A stretch of 64,000 bases of DNA from NCBI GenBank assembly GCA_964497585.1, contig CAZCDS010000022.1, positions 30,919 through 94,918 on the forward strand, given 5' to 3'. Origin of the DNA: CAZCDS01 sp964497585 (GTDB lineage: Bacteria; Desulfobacterota; Desulfomonilia; Desulfomonilales; Desulfomonilaceae). Shown here in pieces: positions 17,614-27,331 of this stretch (the stretch's first letter is position 1; every line of letters starts with the position of its first letter). The position numbers and the translations under genes are program-made. Below the pieces are notes generated by a model. That model was not told the origin of the DNA, did no database searches, and was given only the letters and a program-made list of their open reading frames with translations.

Positions 17614-17869
17614 ACGGGTTCCCGCGTCGCTCCGGGGGGAACTGTCCCGCTGGATGTTGGAACCGAGAACGGGCGTCTTCGTGGGCCGGGTCTCCGGGAT
17701 GGTGAGAGAACGTCTTTGGGAACGGGTCTGCGGAAAATCGCGAACCGGCGCCTGCATCATGGTACACTCGGACAACACGGAGCAGGGATTCTCTCTGAGA
17801 GTATGGGGTGACCCGAAGCGCAAGGTGGAAGACTTCGAGGGCCTTTTTCTGGTCCGTGTTCAGGGTTGA
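17594..17869 (+). CDS. cas2: CRISPR adaptation protein Cas2 (type I-E)
   Basis: A 91-residue Cas2e. ATG 17594 follows GAAGGAG and gives MVVMILERVPASLRGELSRW and RTGVFVGRVSGMVRERLWE, the standard Cas2e sequence. It bridges two Cas1 dimers in the integration complex. The stop codon is just 16 bases before the first CRISPR repeat, so any leader would have to lie within the 3' part of this gene. Confidence 0.94.
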   Translation: MVVMILERVPASLRGELSRWMLEPRTGVFVGRVSGMVRERLWERVCGKSRTGACIMVHSDNTEQGFSLRVWGDPKRKVEDFEGLFLVRVQG

Positions 17870-17885
17870 AGCGGGGTTGCGAAGT

Positions 17886-20592
17886 GTTGTCCCCACGCAC
17901 GTGGGGGTGAACCGAGGACACTGCTGTAAAAGCATGTAATTCTTTGGTTGTCCCCACGCACGTGGGGGTGAACCGAGGCAGCCGAGCGAGTGCGAGAATT
18001 CTTCCAAGTTGTCCCCACGCACGTGGGGGTGAACCGAAATTAGCGGCGAAATTGACAGACTTGACGGTGTTGTCCCCACGCACGTGGGGGTGAACCGCTC
18101 AACCCAGCCTCATCGTGATTGATTATCTGGTTGTCCCCACGCACGTGGGGGTGAACCGGGCTCGTGCTCTACGAGAGCGGCGCAGGTGGCGTTGTCCCCA
18201 CGCACGTGGGGGTGAACCGGTGGCGAACGTCAGATTTTGGATGATTACGTCGTTGTCCCCACGCACGTGGGGGTGAACCGTTTACCTCCCACGGAGCATT
18301 GGCCCTGCCTGGGTTGTCCCCACGCACGTGGGGGTGAACCGAAATTATCCGATCCACGCAGGCTTAGTGCGTCGTTGTCCCCACGCACGTGGGGGTGAAC
18401 CGGACAGTATTGTCGCTGCTTACACCCAATTCGCGTTGTCCCCACGCACGTGGGGGTGAACCGCTCTCTTGAGGAGATGAAGCGAGAGAACCGAGGTTGT
18501 CCCCACGCACGTGGGGGTGAACCGGCCCCATGTCCATGACCCGGCCTGCAATTTCAGTTGTCCCCACGCACGTGGGGGTGAACCGTATGGAATTCTCTGA
18601 CGTGGTGCGATTATCCCGTTGTCCCCACGCACGTGGGGGTGAACCGATCGCGCAGAACCCGCCCTATGTATGGGGTTCGTTGTCCCCACGCACGTGGGGG
18701 TGAACCGGGCGATATGCGTCCTTTCCGAGCGCGGTCTATGTTGTCCCCACGCACGTGGGGGTGAACCGCAGTGCAGCGTGGGCATGAGCGTGGCTGGGAG
18801 CGTTGTCCCCACGCACGTGGGGGTGAACCGGGTGCCAATCCTGAGGGTCGAAATCAAGAAGGGTTGTCCCCACGCACGTGGGGGTGAACCGAAGACGGAT
18901 GAGAAGGAACAGGAAAAAGAGGCGTTGTCCCCACGCACGTGGGGGTGAACCGGCAGCTCAAACGACTTCACGACAAGCCCTTGAGTTGTCCCCACGCACG
19001 TGGGGGTGAACCGCCAGATGATATCCCAGCAACGCTTGACTGGGCGTTGTCCCCACGCACGTGGGGGTGAACCGGAGGGAAGATGAAAAAAGAGCATAAA
19101 TACGCAGTTGTCCCCACGCACGTGGGGGTGAACCGCTCGAACTGGCAAAACTGGAAGAAAGAACGGCGTTGTCCCCACGCACGTGGGGGTGAACCGTGAC
19201 CGCCGCGACCTTCAACAGAAGCCACGTCGTTGTCCCCACGCACGTGGGGGTGAACCGCGAGCGCCTCCGGCCTGTCAGGTGCCGCAGCCGTTGTCCCCAC
19301 GCACGTGGGGGTGAACCGTGGCACAATTCCCGGCACAATTCCCGGCATCAGTTGTCCCCACGCACGTGGGGGTGAACCGTTAAACGGGCGCACGCCATGA
19401 TCGCTTATTCCGTTGTCCCCACGCACGTGGGGGTGAACCGGACTCGCCCTGGAGAATCGCACCGGTGAGTGGGTTGTCCCCACGCACGTGGGGGTGAACC
19501 GGCCTCAAGCAATGCTGGTGCGCTGGCAAAACCGTTGTCCCCACGCACGTGGGGGTGAACCGTCAATTTTCCACCCCTCGCGGCTGGTTTTCATGTTGTC
19601 CCCACGCACGTGGGGGTGAACCGCCGCATATTCGTCGAACCAACCTGAATGATTGGTTGTCCCCACGCACGTGGGGGTGAACCGGTGCTTGCTGCTCTTT
19701 ATCACCCAGCGCAGTTGTTGTCCCCACGCACGTGGGGGTGAACCGGTCGGTGTCGCCGCTCCCCGTGTCGCCGAGCAGTTGTCCCCACGCACGTGGGGGT
19801 GAACCGCTGCGCCAGTGCCCTGGCACGCACGTAGCTCTGTTGTCCCCACGCACGTGGGGGTGAACCGAGTACCGCGCAGATTGAACGAGAGATCACCCAG
19901 TTGTCCCCACGCACGTGGGGGTGAACCGTTGCAGCGTATGTTTATCCGCTTCCCGCTGGAGTTGTCCCCACGCACGTGGGGGTGAACCGGCGGGAGTTTC
20001 TATCGAAAAGGCTGCGGCTATGTTGTCCCCACGCACGTGGGGGTGAACCGGGCGGAACGCCGTAAATTTGAAGAATACCGCTGTTGTCCCCACGCACGTG
20101 GGGGTGAACCGGCCGCATGCGGGGCTGACAGCTCAGGCGGGTAGTTGTCCCCACGCACGTGGGGGTGAACCGTTGCGGGAGTTGCTTGGCGGCTATGAGC
20201 AGGTGTTGTCCCCACACGCGTGGGGATGAACCGCATCCGCCAGTTTCATGGCATTGATAGAAGCGGTGTTCCCCACACGCGTGGGGATGAACCGGGTTCA
20301 CGAACCTGCATACTACGGTGTACCGGGTGTTCCCCACACGCGTGGGGATGAACCGCTCACCGGCGTGGTGCCGCTCGACGGGCCGGGGTGTTCCCCACAC
20401 GCGTGGGGGTGAACCGAGACTCGGGCGATCTTGCAAAACCGGACAGTGGTTGTCCCCACGCACGTGGGGGTGAACCGCCGTTGCAATGATAAAGGAACGG
20501 TTTCTCTGGGTTGTCCCCACGCACGTGGGGGTGAACCGGCGCGCGGATTACCGCGAAGCTGTTGGATGAAGTTGTCCCCACGCACGTGGGGG
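17886..20592 (+). CRISPR. Type I-E CRISPR array, 45 repeats and 44 spacers
   Basis: The repeat is 29 bases, starting GTTGTCCCCACGCACGTGGG and ending GGTGAACCG. Spacers are 32 bases, except one of 33 (18769-18801). Repeats begin at 17886 and every 61 bases to 18740, then at 18802 and every 61 bases to 20571. The GTGAACCG end equals the 5' handle side of type I-E crRNAs, so transcription runs left to right, in the same direction as the cas genes. The last repeat (20571) matches only its first 22 bases, which marks the leader-distal end. The inner palindrome CCCCACG...CGTGGGG forms the Cas6e hairpin. No spacer is repeated. Long open frames across the array are artefacts of the 61-base period. 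Confidence 0.99.
20205..20416 (+). repeat. Block of four variant CRISPR repeats with hybrid ends
   Basis: Repeats at 20266 and 20327 begin GTGTTCCCCACACGCGTGGG and end GATGAACCG, close to the common type I-E repeat. The repeat at 20205 has the array's normal 5' end (GTTGTCCCC) with the variant middle and 3' end. The repeat at 20388 has the variant 5' part with the normal GGGGGTGAACCG end. Normal repeats lie on both sides (20144; 20449 onwards). Confidence 0.95.
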
Positions 20593-20798
20593 CAACATTT
20601 CTTCTTCGTGTCTTGGTGACTTGGTGGTGGAGACTTCTTATCCGCTTGCCATCCTGCTGTCTTATGGGTGGATATGTCCGATCTTGTCTCTTCTTTGTGC
20701 CTCTGTGCCTTTGTGGTTGGTATTCTTTCTTCACTCCTGTCGTGATTCCGGGGGCCGTGTGTCCGGGCTCTTGGAGCTGAACCCGGACCGTTCCCATC
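20593..20798. repeat. Leader-distal flank with fragments of a dispersed intergenic repeat
   Basis: No gene. Around 20598-20625 and 20690-20720 the minus strand reads CACCAAGTCACCAAGACACGAAG and CACAAAGGCACAGAGGCACAAAG. These are two related runs of the kind widely scattered between genes in many bacterial genomes, usually mis-annotated as short proteins containing QRHRGTKK. The rest (20721-20798) shows nothing I can name. Confidence 0.45.
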
Positions 20799-21866
20799 CT
20801 ATTGGAGCGTGATGGCCTTCTCGGGGCAGACCTCCTGGCAACAGAAACACGTGATGCAGCTATCCGCGTCGACTACGGGGATATCATCTTTCATGGTCAG
20901 GGCGGCCCCGGGGCATTGATCGATGCAGGTACCGCAGCCCGTGCACCATTCAGGATCGGCCTTAGGCCGCAGACGCGTACGATCGACGAGCAATTCCTGG
21001 AGGGCCTTGCTCCTGTGAATCGCTTCACCGCCCAAGGGAGGCACTTTGAAATCGGGCAGCCGGTTCAACTTCCCGATAATCTCGATCTTGTCGAGGTCAT
21101 GGTCGCCCAGTCCCGCCTCTTTTGCTTTTTGCAGGAATCGAAGCCGGGCCGGTTCCAATCCCATCATCGTGGCGATGACCGTATCGAGCGCCATGGCATC
21201 GTCCGACGCGAGGATCAGGCCGATATCTCTGAGGTCGGGTGACGCGGGCCCGTTGCCTTCCATGCCGACGATCGCGTCCACGAGAAAGAAGTCCGGCACC
21301 CGGAGCCTGAACACGTCCACAATCACTTCATGGAACCGCCCGGGACTACCCGCGGCCCGGTGCAGCATCGCTTTCTGCGCTCCGGGCAGGATCCCGTAAC
21401 TGTTCTTGATCGCGCCGGTCATGACGGTGAGACCGTGGGTCTTGAATTTCGGCAGGCTGATGAAAACGTCCGCATCGAGCACTGCGCGGGAAACGCTCAC
21501 CGCAGCCAGGAAATCGGGGTTGAAATCGCGTTTCACGGAATCGTTTCCGATGTTCCGATAATGGCCTCCAGAAGCTTGCATTAGCCCTGTGGTCTCGAAG
21601 CTCTCCTCATTCGCCCCGTAGCTGAACAGACCGGGATTGTCGCCCACCACGAGGGACGCAGGGTGCATTGTTTCGACCTTCTCCACGACCGCGCGAAGCA
21701 CCGCAGGATTGGTGACGATGCCTTCCCGGGCCTCGGAGCTTCGGAGCACATTGGGTTTGATCAGGACACTCTTGCCGCGAAGTTCCATGGGGAACAGTTC
21801 AAAAGCACGGTCCACGGCTTCGTGGACATTCTCATAGGCAGCAGGTTGGATCATTACTTTCGGCAC
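20799..21866 (-). CDS. DUF362 protein with C-terminal 2[4Fe-4S] ferredoxin domain
   Basis: About 355 residues. Residues from about 20 to 290 are a DUF362 domain (KSVLIKPNVL, VGDNPGLFSYG, SLPKFKTHGLTVMTGAIKNSYG). The C-terminus has two four-cysteine motifs, CTGCGTCIDQCP and CITCFCCQEVCP, for two [4Fe-4S] clusters. GTG 21866 is chosen because GGAGG lies 8 bases upstream; an ATG four codons later is the alternative. Family members are cytoplasmic iron-sulfur proteins of anaerobes with mostly unknown function. The second DUF362 gene of the window (35873) is Tat-exported and lacks the ferredoxin domain. It ends on the far side of the CRISPR array, facing it. Confidence 0.88.
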   Translation of the reverse strand: MPKVMIQPAAYENVHEAVDRAFELFPMELRGKSVLIKPNVLRSSEAREGIVTNPAVLRAVVEKVETMHPASLVVGDNPGLFSYGANEESFETTGLMQASGGHYRNIGNDSVKRDFNPDFLAAVSVSRAVLDADVFISLPKFKTHGLTVMTGAIKNSYGILPGAQKAMLHRAAGSPGRFHEVIVDVFRLRVPDFFLVDAIVGMEGNGPASPDLRDIGLILASDDAMALDTVIATMMGLEPARLRFLQKAKEAGLGDHDLDKIEIIGKLNRLPDFKVPPLGGEAIHRSKALQELLVDRTRLRPKADPEWCTGCGTCIDQCPGAALTMKDDIPVVDADSCITCFCCQEVCPEKAITLQ

Positions 21867-22054
21867 GGTTTCCGCCTCCCTGTACAAAATGGGCCATATC
21901 GATTTGCAGAAAACCTTTTTGGCCAATTTAGAACATAATTCGTCACCGACTCCGCGTCAACGGCGCACCCTCGGACAGTCAGCCGGCTGCCCTCTCGGTA
22001 TCATCTACCCGTATCCCGTCGGCCAAAGCGGTTTGTCGGTTGACCGACGGGAAA

Positions 22055-24562
22055 CTAGTACAGGTGCGGGTGATGATGCAGCTTCCGCTTGACCAAACAG
22101 AGAAAATTCTCGTGCCGGGCACACTCCATACTCAGGTGTCCCAACATGGCCAGTTTGGCCTGGTCCTCAATAAAGATCCAGATGAGACAGTACACCCAGA
22201 TCAGCCCGACGTTGCTCCATGTGATCGGCGTGATCAGGCCGAAGGGATAGATCACGAAAAGGGTCGCCAGGAGCTTGGTCCCGACGGCCGACCAGAACAG
22301 CGCCTTCGAGGGGAAGGGTCGAGCATAGAACGGTCCGGAAGTTCGGGCCACGAACAGCGTCAGATGCCCGGCCACCGCAAGTTTGAGAAAGATGAACGTC
22401 TGGATCTGGGCTACATCCAATCCAAGCCATCGTTTCGCGATGATGAGCAGACCGAAGGTCTCGATCACACCGATAAGCCCCAAAGCGGTTGATATGGAGA
22501 GAACCCGCCCCATATCCCATCTGACCGGTCGCGGATCGACCCGGGTGTTGTCCGAGGCGATGGTCATGATCGGCAGGTCGTTGAAGAAGGCGAGCAGAAT
22601 GATCATGATGGCCGTGATCGGATAGAAGTTGTAGAAGACCATGGCCAACACCACGAAGAACATGATGCGGATCGTTTCGATGATTCGGTAGATCGCGTAG
22701 CTGTTCATCCGCTCGAAGATCTTGCGTGCTTCCTGGATCGCGGTGATGATCGCGCACAGGCCGGGGGCGGTTAGCACGAGATCGGCTGCGGCTCGGGCTG
22801 CATCGGTCGCACCGCTCACCGCGATCCCCACATCCGCCTGTTTGATACCTGGAGCGTCGTTCACCCCGTCTCCCGTCATGCCGACAATGTGATTGAGGCT
22901 CTGAAGCGCTTTGACGATCCCGAACTTGTGCTCAGGAAAGACCCGGGAAAATCCATCCGCATTTTCGATCTGCGCGGCTTGCTCCGTGCCGAGGTTCGAC
23001 GGATCGACCCCTTCTTTGAAGAGCTGGTCTGCAGGTTGGATATTGGCTTTCATTCCCAACTGTCTTGCGATTTCCCGTGCAATCGCCGTATCGTCGCCGG
23101 TGATCATCTTCACGTCAACGCCGTCCGCGTTGGCATCCGCGATGGTCTCTGCGGAATCTTCCCTCGGAGGATCGTACAGAGGCAATATCCCGAGGAACTC
23201 CCACTGGGCCCCGTCCTCCTGTCGAGCGACGCCGAGCGTCCGGTACCCTTTGACTGCGAGGTCGTTGACCGCTCCTTCCGCGTCGGTTCGTGCCGCCTCA
23301 TCGAGCCGACTCATCTGAATGATCACCTGCGGCGCTCCCTTGGTGACCCTGAATTCCGTGCCGGCCGAATCCCGCACCGTGGCCTCGGTCCGTTTGGTTA
23401 CCGGATCAAAGGGGACGAACTCCTCCTGACGGTATTGTTCGAGAACCGACTCATTCTGCAGGGCCGATATAATGCAGAGGTCGATCGCGTCGCGGTCTTC
23501 TTCCTTGGACGCCAGAGACGCTGCCAGGATCAGGTCCTGCCCATCCTTTGCCCGAAAGGTTATCGGGTCCCCGAGGGTAAGCTTGTTCTGGGTGAGCGTA
23601 CCGGTCTTGTCCGAACAGAGCACGTCGATGCCGGCCATCTCTTCAATGGATTCCAGGCGGGAGACGATCGCCTTCATCTTCGACAGAGCCAGAGCTCCGA
23701 CCGCCATGGTGACGGAAAGGACCGCGGGCATGGCCACGGGAATCGCCGCGACCGTGAGGATCAGGGCAAACTGTATCAGCTCCAGGAGCGGGGATCCCCG
23801 TTCCAGTTGCACGAGGACCAGGACCGCCACGAGTCCGAGGCTCAGGTAGATGAGAAAGTCGCCGATCCGCAGAACCGCCCTCTGAAAGTGGGACACGGTC
23901 CCGGCAGTCTGAACGAGTTTCGCGGTCCGCCCGAAAAAGGTATCGCTCCCGGTGGCGGTCACAAGAGCTGTCATCTCGCCTCGTTTGACCACCGAGCCCG
24001 AATAGGCGACGTCTTCGCCTTTCTTGTCCACCGGCAAGGACTCACCGGTGAGCGCAGCCTGATCAACGCTCAGATAGTCACCGTCGAGGAGTTTCACGTC
24101 CGCGGGGACAACGTCTCCCAGCCGGACTCGAATCAGATCACCTGGCACGAGATCGCTCGTGGTAATGTCGTGCCACTTCCCACTTCGAAACGCCCGAGCC
24201 TTCAGCGCAAGCTGGGCCTTGAGAGCCTCCAACGCGTTTCCCGCCTTGAATTCCTGCCAGAACCCGACCGCTGCATTGAAGACGAGAAGTACGGTGATAA
24301 CCACAAAATCGGCCCAGTGCCTAACGACCAGAGAAAGGGCCGCGGCGATCTCGATCATCCACGGAATGGGTCCCCAGAAATACCCCAGGAATTTCAGGAG
24401 AGGGTTGACCTTCTTCTCTTCAAGCGCGTTGGGGCCGTACTCTTGGAGCCGTTTGGCCGCCTCCTCCTCAGTAAGGCCCTCGAGGCTCGTGGAGAGCCGC
24501 TCAAAGAGTTCTTCCCGGCTCATTTTCTCAGCCGCTTCACTGCTTATGGGGTTGCGATTCAC
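22055..24562 (-). CDS. P-type ATPase, plasma-membrane proton pump type (P3A-like)
   Basis: About 835 residues. Visible are the cation-transporter N-terminal domain (LTEEEAAKRLQEYGPN), the actuator motif TGES, the phosphorylation motif CSDKTGTLT, the TGDD and TGDGVNDAP hinge motifs, and about ten membrane helices including PVAMPAVLSVTMAVGA. The overall pattern is that of the plasma-membrane H+-ATPase group found in plants, fungi and some anaerobes, without the long plant regulatory tail. It probably moves protons or another monovalent cation out of the cell. The GTG start at 24562 is supported by AAAGGAG about 9 bases upstream. It stands alone; no regulator is adjacent. Confidence 0.9.
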   Translation of the reverse strand: MNRNPISSEAAEKMSREELFERLSTSLEGLTEEEAAKRLQEYGPNALEEKKVNPLLKFLGYFWGPIPWMIEIAAALSLVVRHWADFVVITVLLVFNAAVGFWQEFKAGNALEALKAQLALKARAFRSGKWHDITTSDLVPGDLIRVRLGDVVPADVKLLDGDYLSVDQAALTGESLPVDKKGEDVAYSGSVVKRGEMTALVTATGSDTFFGRTAKLVQTAGTVSHFQRAVLRIGDFLIYLSLGLVAVLVLVQLERGSPLLELIQFALILTVAAIPVAMPAVLSVTMAVGALALSKMKAIVSRLESIEEMAGIDVLCSDKTGTLTQNKLTLGDPITFRAKDGQDLILAASLASKEEDRDAIDLCIISALQNESVLEQYRQEEFVPFDPVTKRTEATVRDSAGTEFRVTKGAPQVIIQMSRLDEAARTDAEGAVNDLAVKGYRTLGVARQEDGAQWEFLGILPLYDPPREDSAETIADANADGVDVKMITGDDTAIAREIARQLGMKANIQPADQLFKEGVDPSNLGTEQAAQIENADGFSRVFPEHKFGIVKALQSLNHIVGMTGDGVNDAPGIKQADVGIAVSGATDAARAAADLVLTAPGLCAIITAIQEARKIFERMNSYAIYRIIETIRIMFFVVLAMVFYNFYPITAIMIILLAFFNDLPIMTIASDNTRVDPRPVRWDMGRVLSISTALGLIGVIETFGLLIIAKRWLGLDVAQIQTFIFLKLAVAGHLTLFVARTSGPFYARPFPSKALFWSAVGTKLLATLFVIYPFGLITPITWSNVGLIWVYCLIWIFIEDQAKLAMLGHLSMECARHENFLCLVKRKLHHHPHLY

Positions 24563-24885
24563 CGGACGGTCTCCTTTTCCCGCCTTGAGCAAGGCGTGAG
24601 CACATCATCTCTTGGCCCTGGCCCCGAACCCGAAAGAGAATGTCGGCCATTGGAAAATATACACACATCTATGGTAGAAGATATTGCAGTCATGCCCCAT
24701 CTATCAAGCAGATTCTTCCACTAGGGGTGTAATCGCTTTGTGCGCTATTGGGAATGGTTCAGCGGGAAGGTCGGGGGGTTGATCCGGCGAACTCGTCCAA
24801 ATTTCTTATCTTCTTGGTGTGTTGGTTTGATGACGGTTGGATCTTCCGTTGGCAACATCCTTGGGGGGAGTGTTCGGCTTACCGG
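24563..24885. other. Intergenic region between the ATPase and PilZ genes
   Basis: About 320 bases upstream of the minus-strand ATPase. A short AT-rich patch near 24655-24700 may hold its promoter, but I cannot fit clear -35/-10 boxes. No coding frame is supported. Confidence 0.4.
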
Positions 24886-25485
24886 TCAGTTTCCGAAAGT
24901 CATGGATCCGATGAGTTCTTTGAGGTGGTTCAGAGCGGCTTTCGATGCATCGACGATCTCGAATCCCGCCACATACTCGCCGTTGTCTCCCTTGCGGACC
25001 CAGCGGCAGATAGTCTCCAGGGAAAATGGGGCTATGTCGCTGTACACTTCGGGATGGACCGCGATCGTCTTACTATCCCCTACCCTCGTTTTCAGACCGC
25101 GAATCCCCACGCCCCGTTCGGAGATATCCACGAGTTCCCCCTGAATGTGCGCGTCAGGCATCTCGTGCACCGGTATGGGGAAGGCAACAAAGTGTCTGGG
25201 GATCATCCGTGAATCGCATTCGGCCGACGCAACATCGACAACCACGGTGGCCAACTGACCGGCATAGTAGACCCCTTTCGACTCCTCGTAGCATTGTACT
25301 GCCTTGCAGCGCTCTCGAACTTCGATCGGCTTGAGCACCTTGAGTTCCACAAGCTGTCCGAACGCTTTGCGCAACCCTGTCTCGGTCAATCCGTGGCGTG
25401 CCATAAGCCTTTCGTCGGTCATTCCGGAGCGTATATCGTTGACTATGGTCGCTACGTCGACTTTGGTTCCTCGTTCCTCTTTCAT
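24886..25485 (-). CDS. PilZ-domain protein with N-terminal helix-turn-helix-like segment
   Basis: About 199 residues. The N-terminal 65 residues (IVNDIRSGMTDERLMARHGL, then KAFGQLVELKVL) look like a small DNA-binding-like module often found joined to PilZ domains in deltaproteobacteria. The C-terminal half is PilZ-like, with a basic RHF segment, then GELVDISERGVGIRG and a final GFEIVDAS strand. PilZ domains bind cyclic di-GMP through RxxxR and (D/N)xSxxG; the DISERGVG motif is present, while the arginine motif is imperfect. A start 12 codons upstream (25521) is possible, but the family N-terminus fits MKEERG better. Role inferred: c-di-GMP-responsive adaptor. Confidence 0.7.
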   Translation of the reverse strand: MKEERGTKVDVATIVNDIRSGMTDERLMARHGLTETGLRKAFGQLVELKVLKPIEVRERCKAVQCYEESKGVYYAGQLATVVVDVASAECDSRMIPRHFVAFPIPVHEMPDAHIQGELVDISERGVGIRGLKTRVGDSKTIAVHPEVYSDIAPFSLETICRWVRKGDNGEYVAGFEIVDASKAALNHLKELIGSMTFGN

Positions 25486-25825
25486 CCTGCCGTCCCTCTC
25501 ATCAATTGGGTTTTTTCGCATCGGGTTTCTATTTGAGTAGTGTGGCTTCCGGCAGCTTTGTGACTCGTTTTTTCAGATCGGATTATGAAGTGTTGTTCGC
25601 GTGGCGGGCAAACCGGTTGCGGTCAGGAACTTCGGCAGCGGTCCTTCCGGTCTTTATGCACGTTGGCGCATGATCCCGCGTCTCGTGGCACATAACGTTC
25701 CGGCCGCGCCGGCCAGAGGGTTGGTATACCCTGAAGGCGTAGCGTGCTGCGCCTCCAAGGTCTGGGCCGCCTCCTTGCGATGACATCCGGTGCGGGGCCA
25801 TGAACCCCTGGTCAGGCAACGGGGA
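25486..25825. other. Intergenic region between PilZ and carboxyltransferase genes
   Basis: About 340 bases that include the PilZ gene upstream region. No gene, RNA or clear terminator could be supported. Confidence 0.4.
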
Positions 25826-27181
25826 TTAGGCTGTTCCTTTCTCGATCTTGGACTTCTCGGAGAAGTACCCGGGTGCTTCGTGCGGGAATATGCCGTGAAT
25901 GAGCAACTCTTCGTCGGAGAGGCCCGGGAACTTCTTTTCGAGTTCCGGCCAGATGGGCGGAAGAAGCTCGGCGGGTCTTACCGTAATGGGAGGCTCTCCC
26001 TTGAGCACTTTGTCCTGGAGCTCTTTATCGACAGGTGCTGGTGTCTCACCGTACATCCCTTTGAGGAGATTCGCCGTATGGTTGGCGATAATCTTGTAGC
26101 GCCCCAGGAGCACATTGAAGGTGGCCTGGGAGACCACGATCTGCGAGGTGGGCGTCACGAGAGGAATCCAACCAAGGTCTTCTCGGACCCTAGGTATTTC
26201 GTCGATAATCTCTTCGATCCGGTCCAGCGCGTTCTGCTGTTTGAGCTGAGTGGTCAGGTTAGACATGACTCCACCGGGGATCTGTGTAACCAGCATCGTG
26301 CAGTCCACGCCGCTGTAGGGGGCCTCGAACTCCTTGTACAATGCGCGTACAGCCTTGGCTTCCTCCGCGGCGTCCGCAAGCTTTTCCAGATCGCAGCCGG
26401 TTTGGTATCCCAGCCGTTCCAAGGAGTAGACCAGCGATTCGGTACAAGGATGACCGGTGCCGCCTGAGAAGGGGCTCAGCACTGAGTCGATCATGTCGCA
26501 GCCCGCCTCCACCGCCTTGAGGGCCGACATCATGCCAAGTCCGCAATTGTCGTGCGTGTGGAGGTGAATGGGCACGCTCACCGCCTCCTTGAGGGCCTTG
26601 ACCAGTTCGAAGGTCGTGTACGGATCGATCAGACCTGCCATGTCCTTGATCGCGATCTGATCGACCCCCCTGTCTTCGAGTTGTCTCGCCTTTGACACGA
26701 ACTTCTCAACAGTGTGGACAGGGCTTATGGTATAGCAGATCGCCCCTTCAGCGACCTTGCCGACCTTCGCGACAGCCTTTATCACTGTCTCGTGGTTCCT
26801 CACGTCGTCGAGCGCGTCAAAGATGCGGAAGACATCGATGCCGTTGCGCGCTGCCGTTTCAACGAACTTGGTGACGAGATCGTCCGGGAAGTTCGTGTAC
26901 GCTACGAGGTTTTGGCCCCGAATCAACATCATGTTTTGGACGTTCGGCATGGCTGCTTTGAGCGCGCGCGCCCTCTCCCAGGGATCTTCACGCAGAAAGC
27001 GCACGCACACGTCAAAGGTGGCTCCGCCCCATGTTTCCGCGCCGTAGATGCCGGTGTCCGCCAGTCTTCTTGCGACTTTCAGAAGGTCGTCGAGCTTAAC
27101 ACGGGTCGCAACTTTGCTCTGAGAACCGTCTCTGAGAGTAATATCGAAGATTTTCACCTGCTTTGTCTTTTCCGTTGCCAT
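25826..27181 (-). CDS. Oxaloacetate/pyruvate carboxyltransferase subunit (PycB/OadA-like, no biotin domain)
   Basis: A 451-residue carboxyltransferase starting MATEKTKQVKIFDITLRDGS, with a GGAGG site 5-9 bases upstream of the ATG. The HMGL-like TIM barrel has the metal/substrate motifs TLRDGSQS, AIKDMAGLIDP and HLHTHDNCGLG. A conserved carboxylase domain (PGGVMSNLTTQLKQQNAL) follows. The protein ends near GIFPHEAPGYF and lacks the C-terminal biotinyl domain (no MKM motif), so a separate biotin carrier is needed. It transfers CO2 between biotin and pyruvate/oxaloacetate. It could be part of a two-subunit pyruvate carboxylase or a sodium-pumping decarboxylase; the partner subunits are not in the window. 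Confidence 0.9.
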   Translation of the reverse strand: MATEKTKQVKIFDITLRDGSQSKVATRVKLDDLLKVARRLADTGIYGAETWGGATFDVCVRFLREDPWERARALKAAMPNVQNMMLIRGQNLVAYTNFPDDLVTKFVETAARNGIDVFRIFDALDDVRNHETVIKAVAKVGKVAEGAICYTISPVHTVEKFVSKARQLEDRGVDQIAIKDMAGLIDPYTTFELVKALKEAVSVPIHLHTHDNCGLGMMSALKAVEAGCDMIDSVLSPFSGGTGHPCTESLVYSLERLGYQTGCDLEKLADAAEEAKAVRALYKEFEAPYSGVDCTMLVTQIPGGVMSNLTTQLKQQNALDRIEEIIDEIPRVREDLGWIPLVTPTSQIVVSQATFNVLLGRYKIIANHTANLLKGMYGETPAPVDKELQDKVLKGEPPITVRPAELLPPIWPELEKKFPGLSDEELLIHGIFPHEAPGYFSEKSKIEKGTA

Positions 27182-27331
27182 CAGTACCTCCAAGGTTAGT
27201 CGTATATCATCTGCTCGGACTCCCGCGAAAACGCAAGAGCACACCGGGTGCGATCCGATTCATGGTGACCCGTGCCGGAATCGACGTGAACCGGCAGAAG
27301 CTTTGTCGTGAACGCGTAACAGTCTGGACGC

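Noticed and set aside
17886..20590. Long open frames across the array containing SPPRAWGQ and VHPHVRGDN repeats
   Set aside because: They are translations of the CRISPR repeat on the minus strand with a 61-base period, not proteins.
20593..20798. CRISPR leader on the right side of the array
   Set aside because: The repeat handle orientation and the degenerate last repeat place the leader end on the left.
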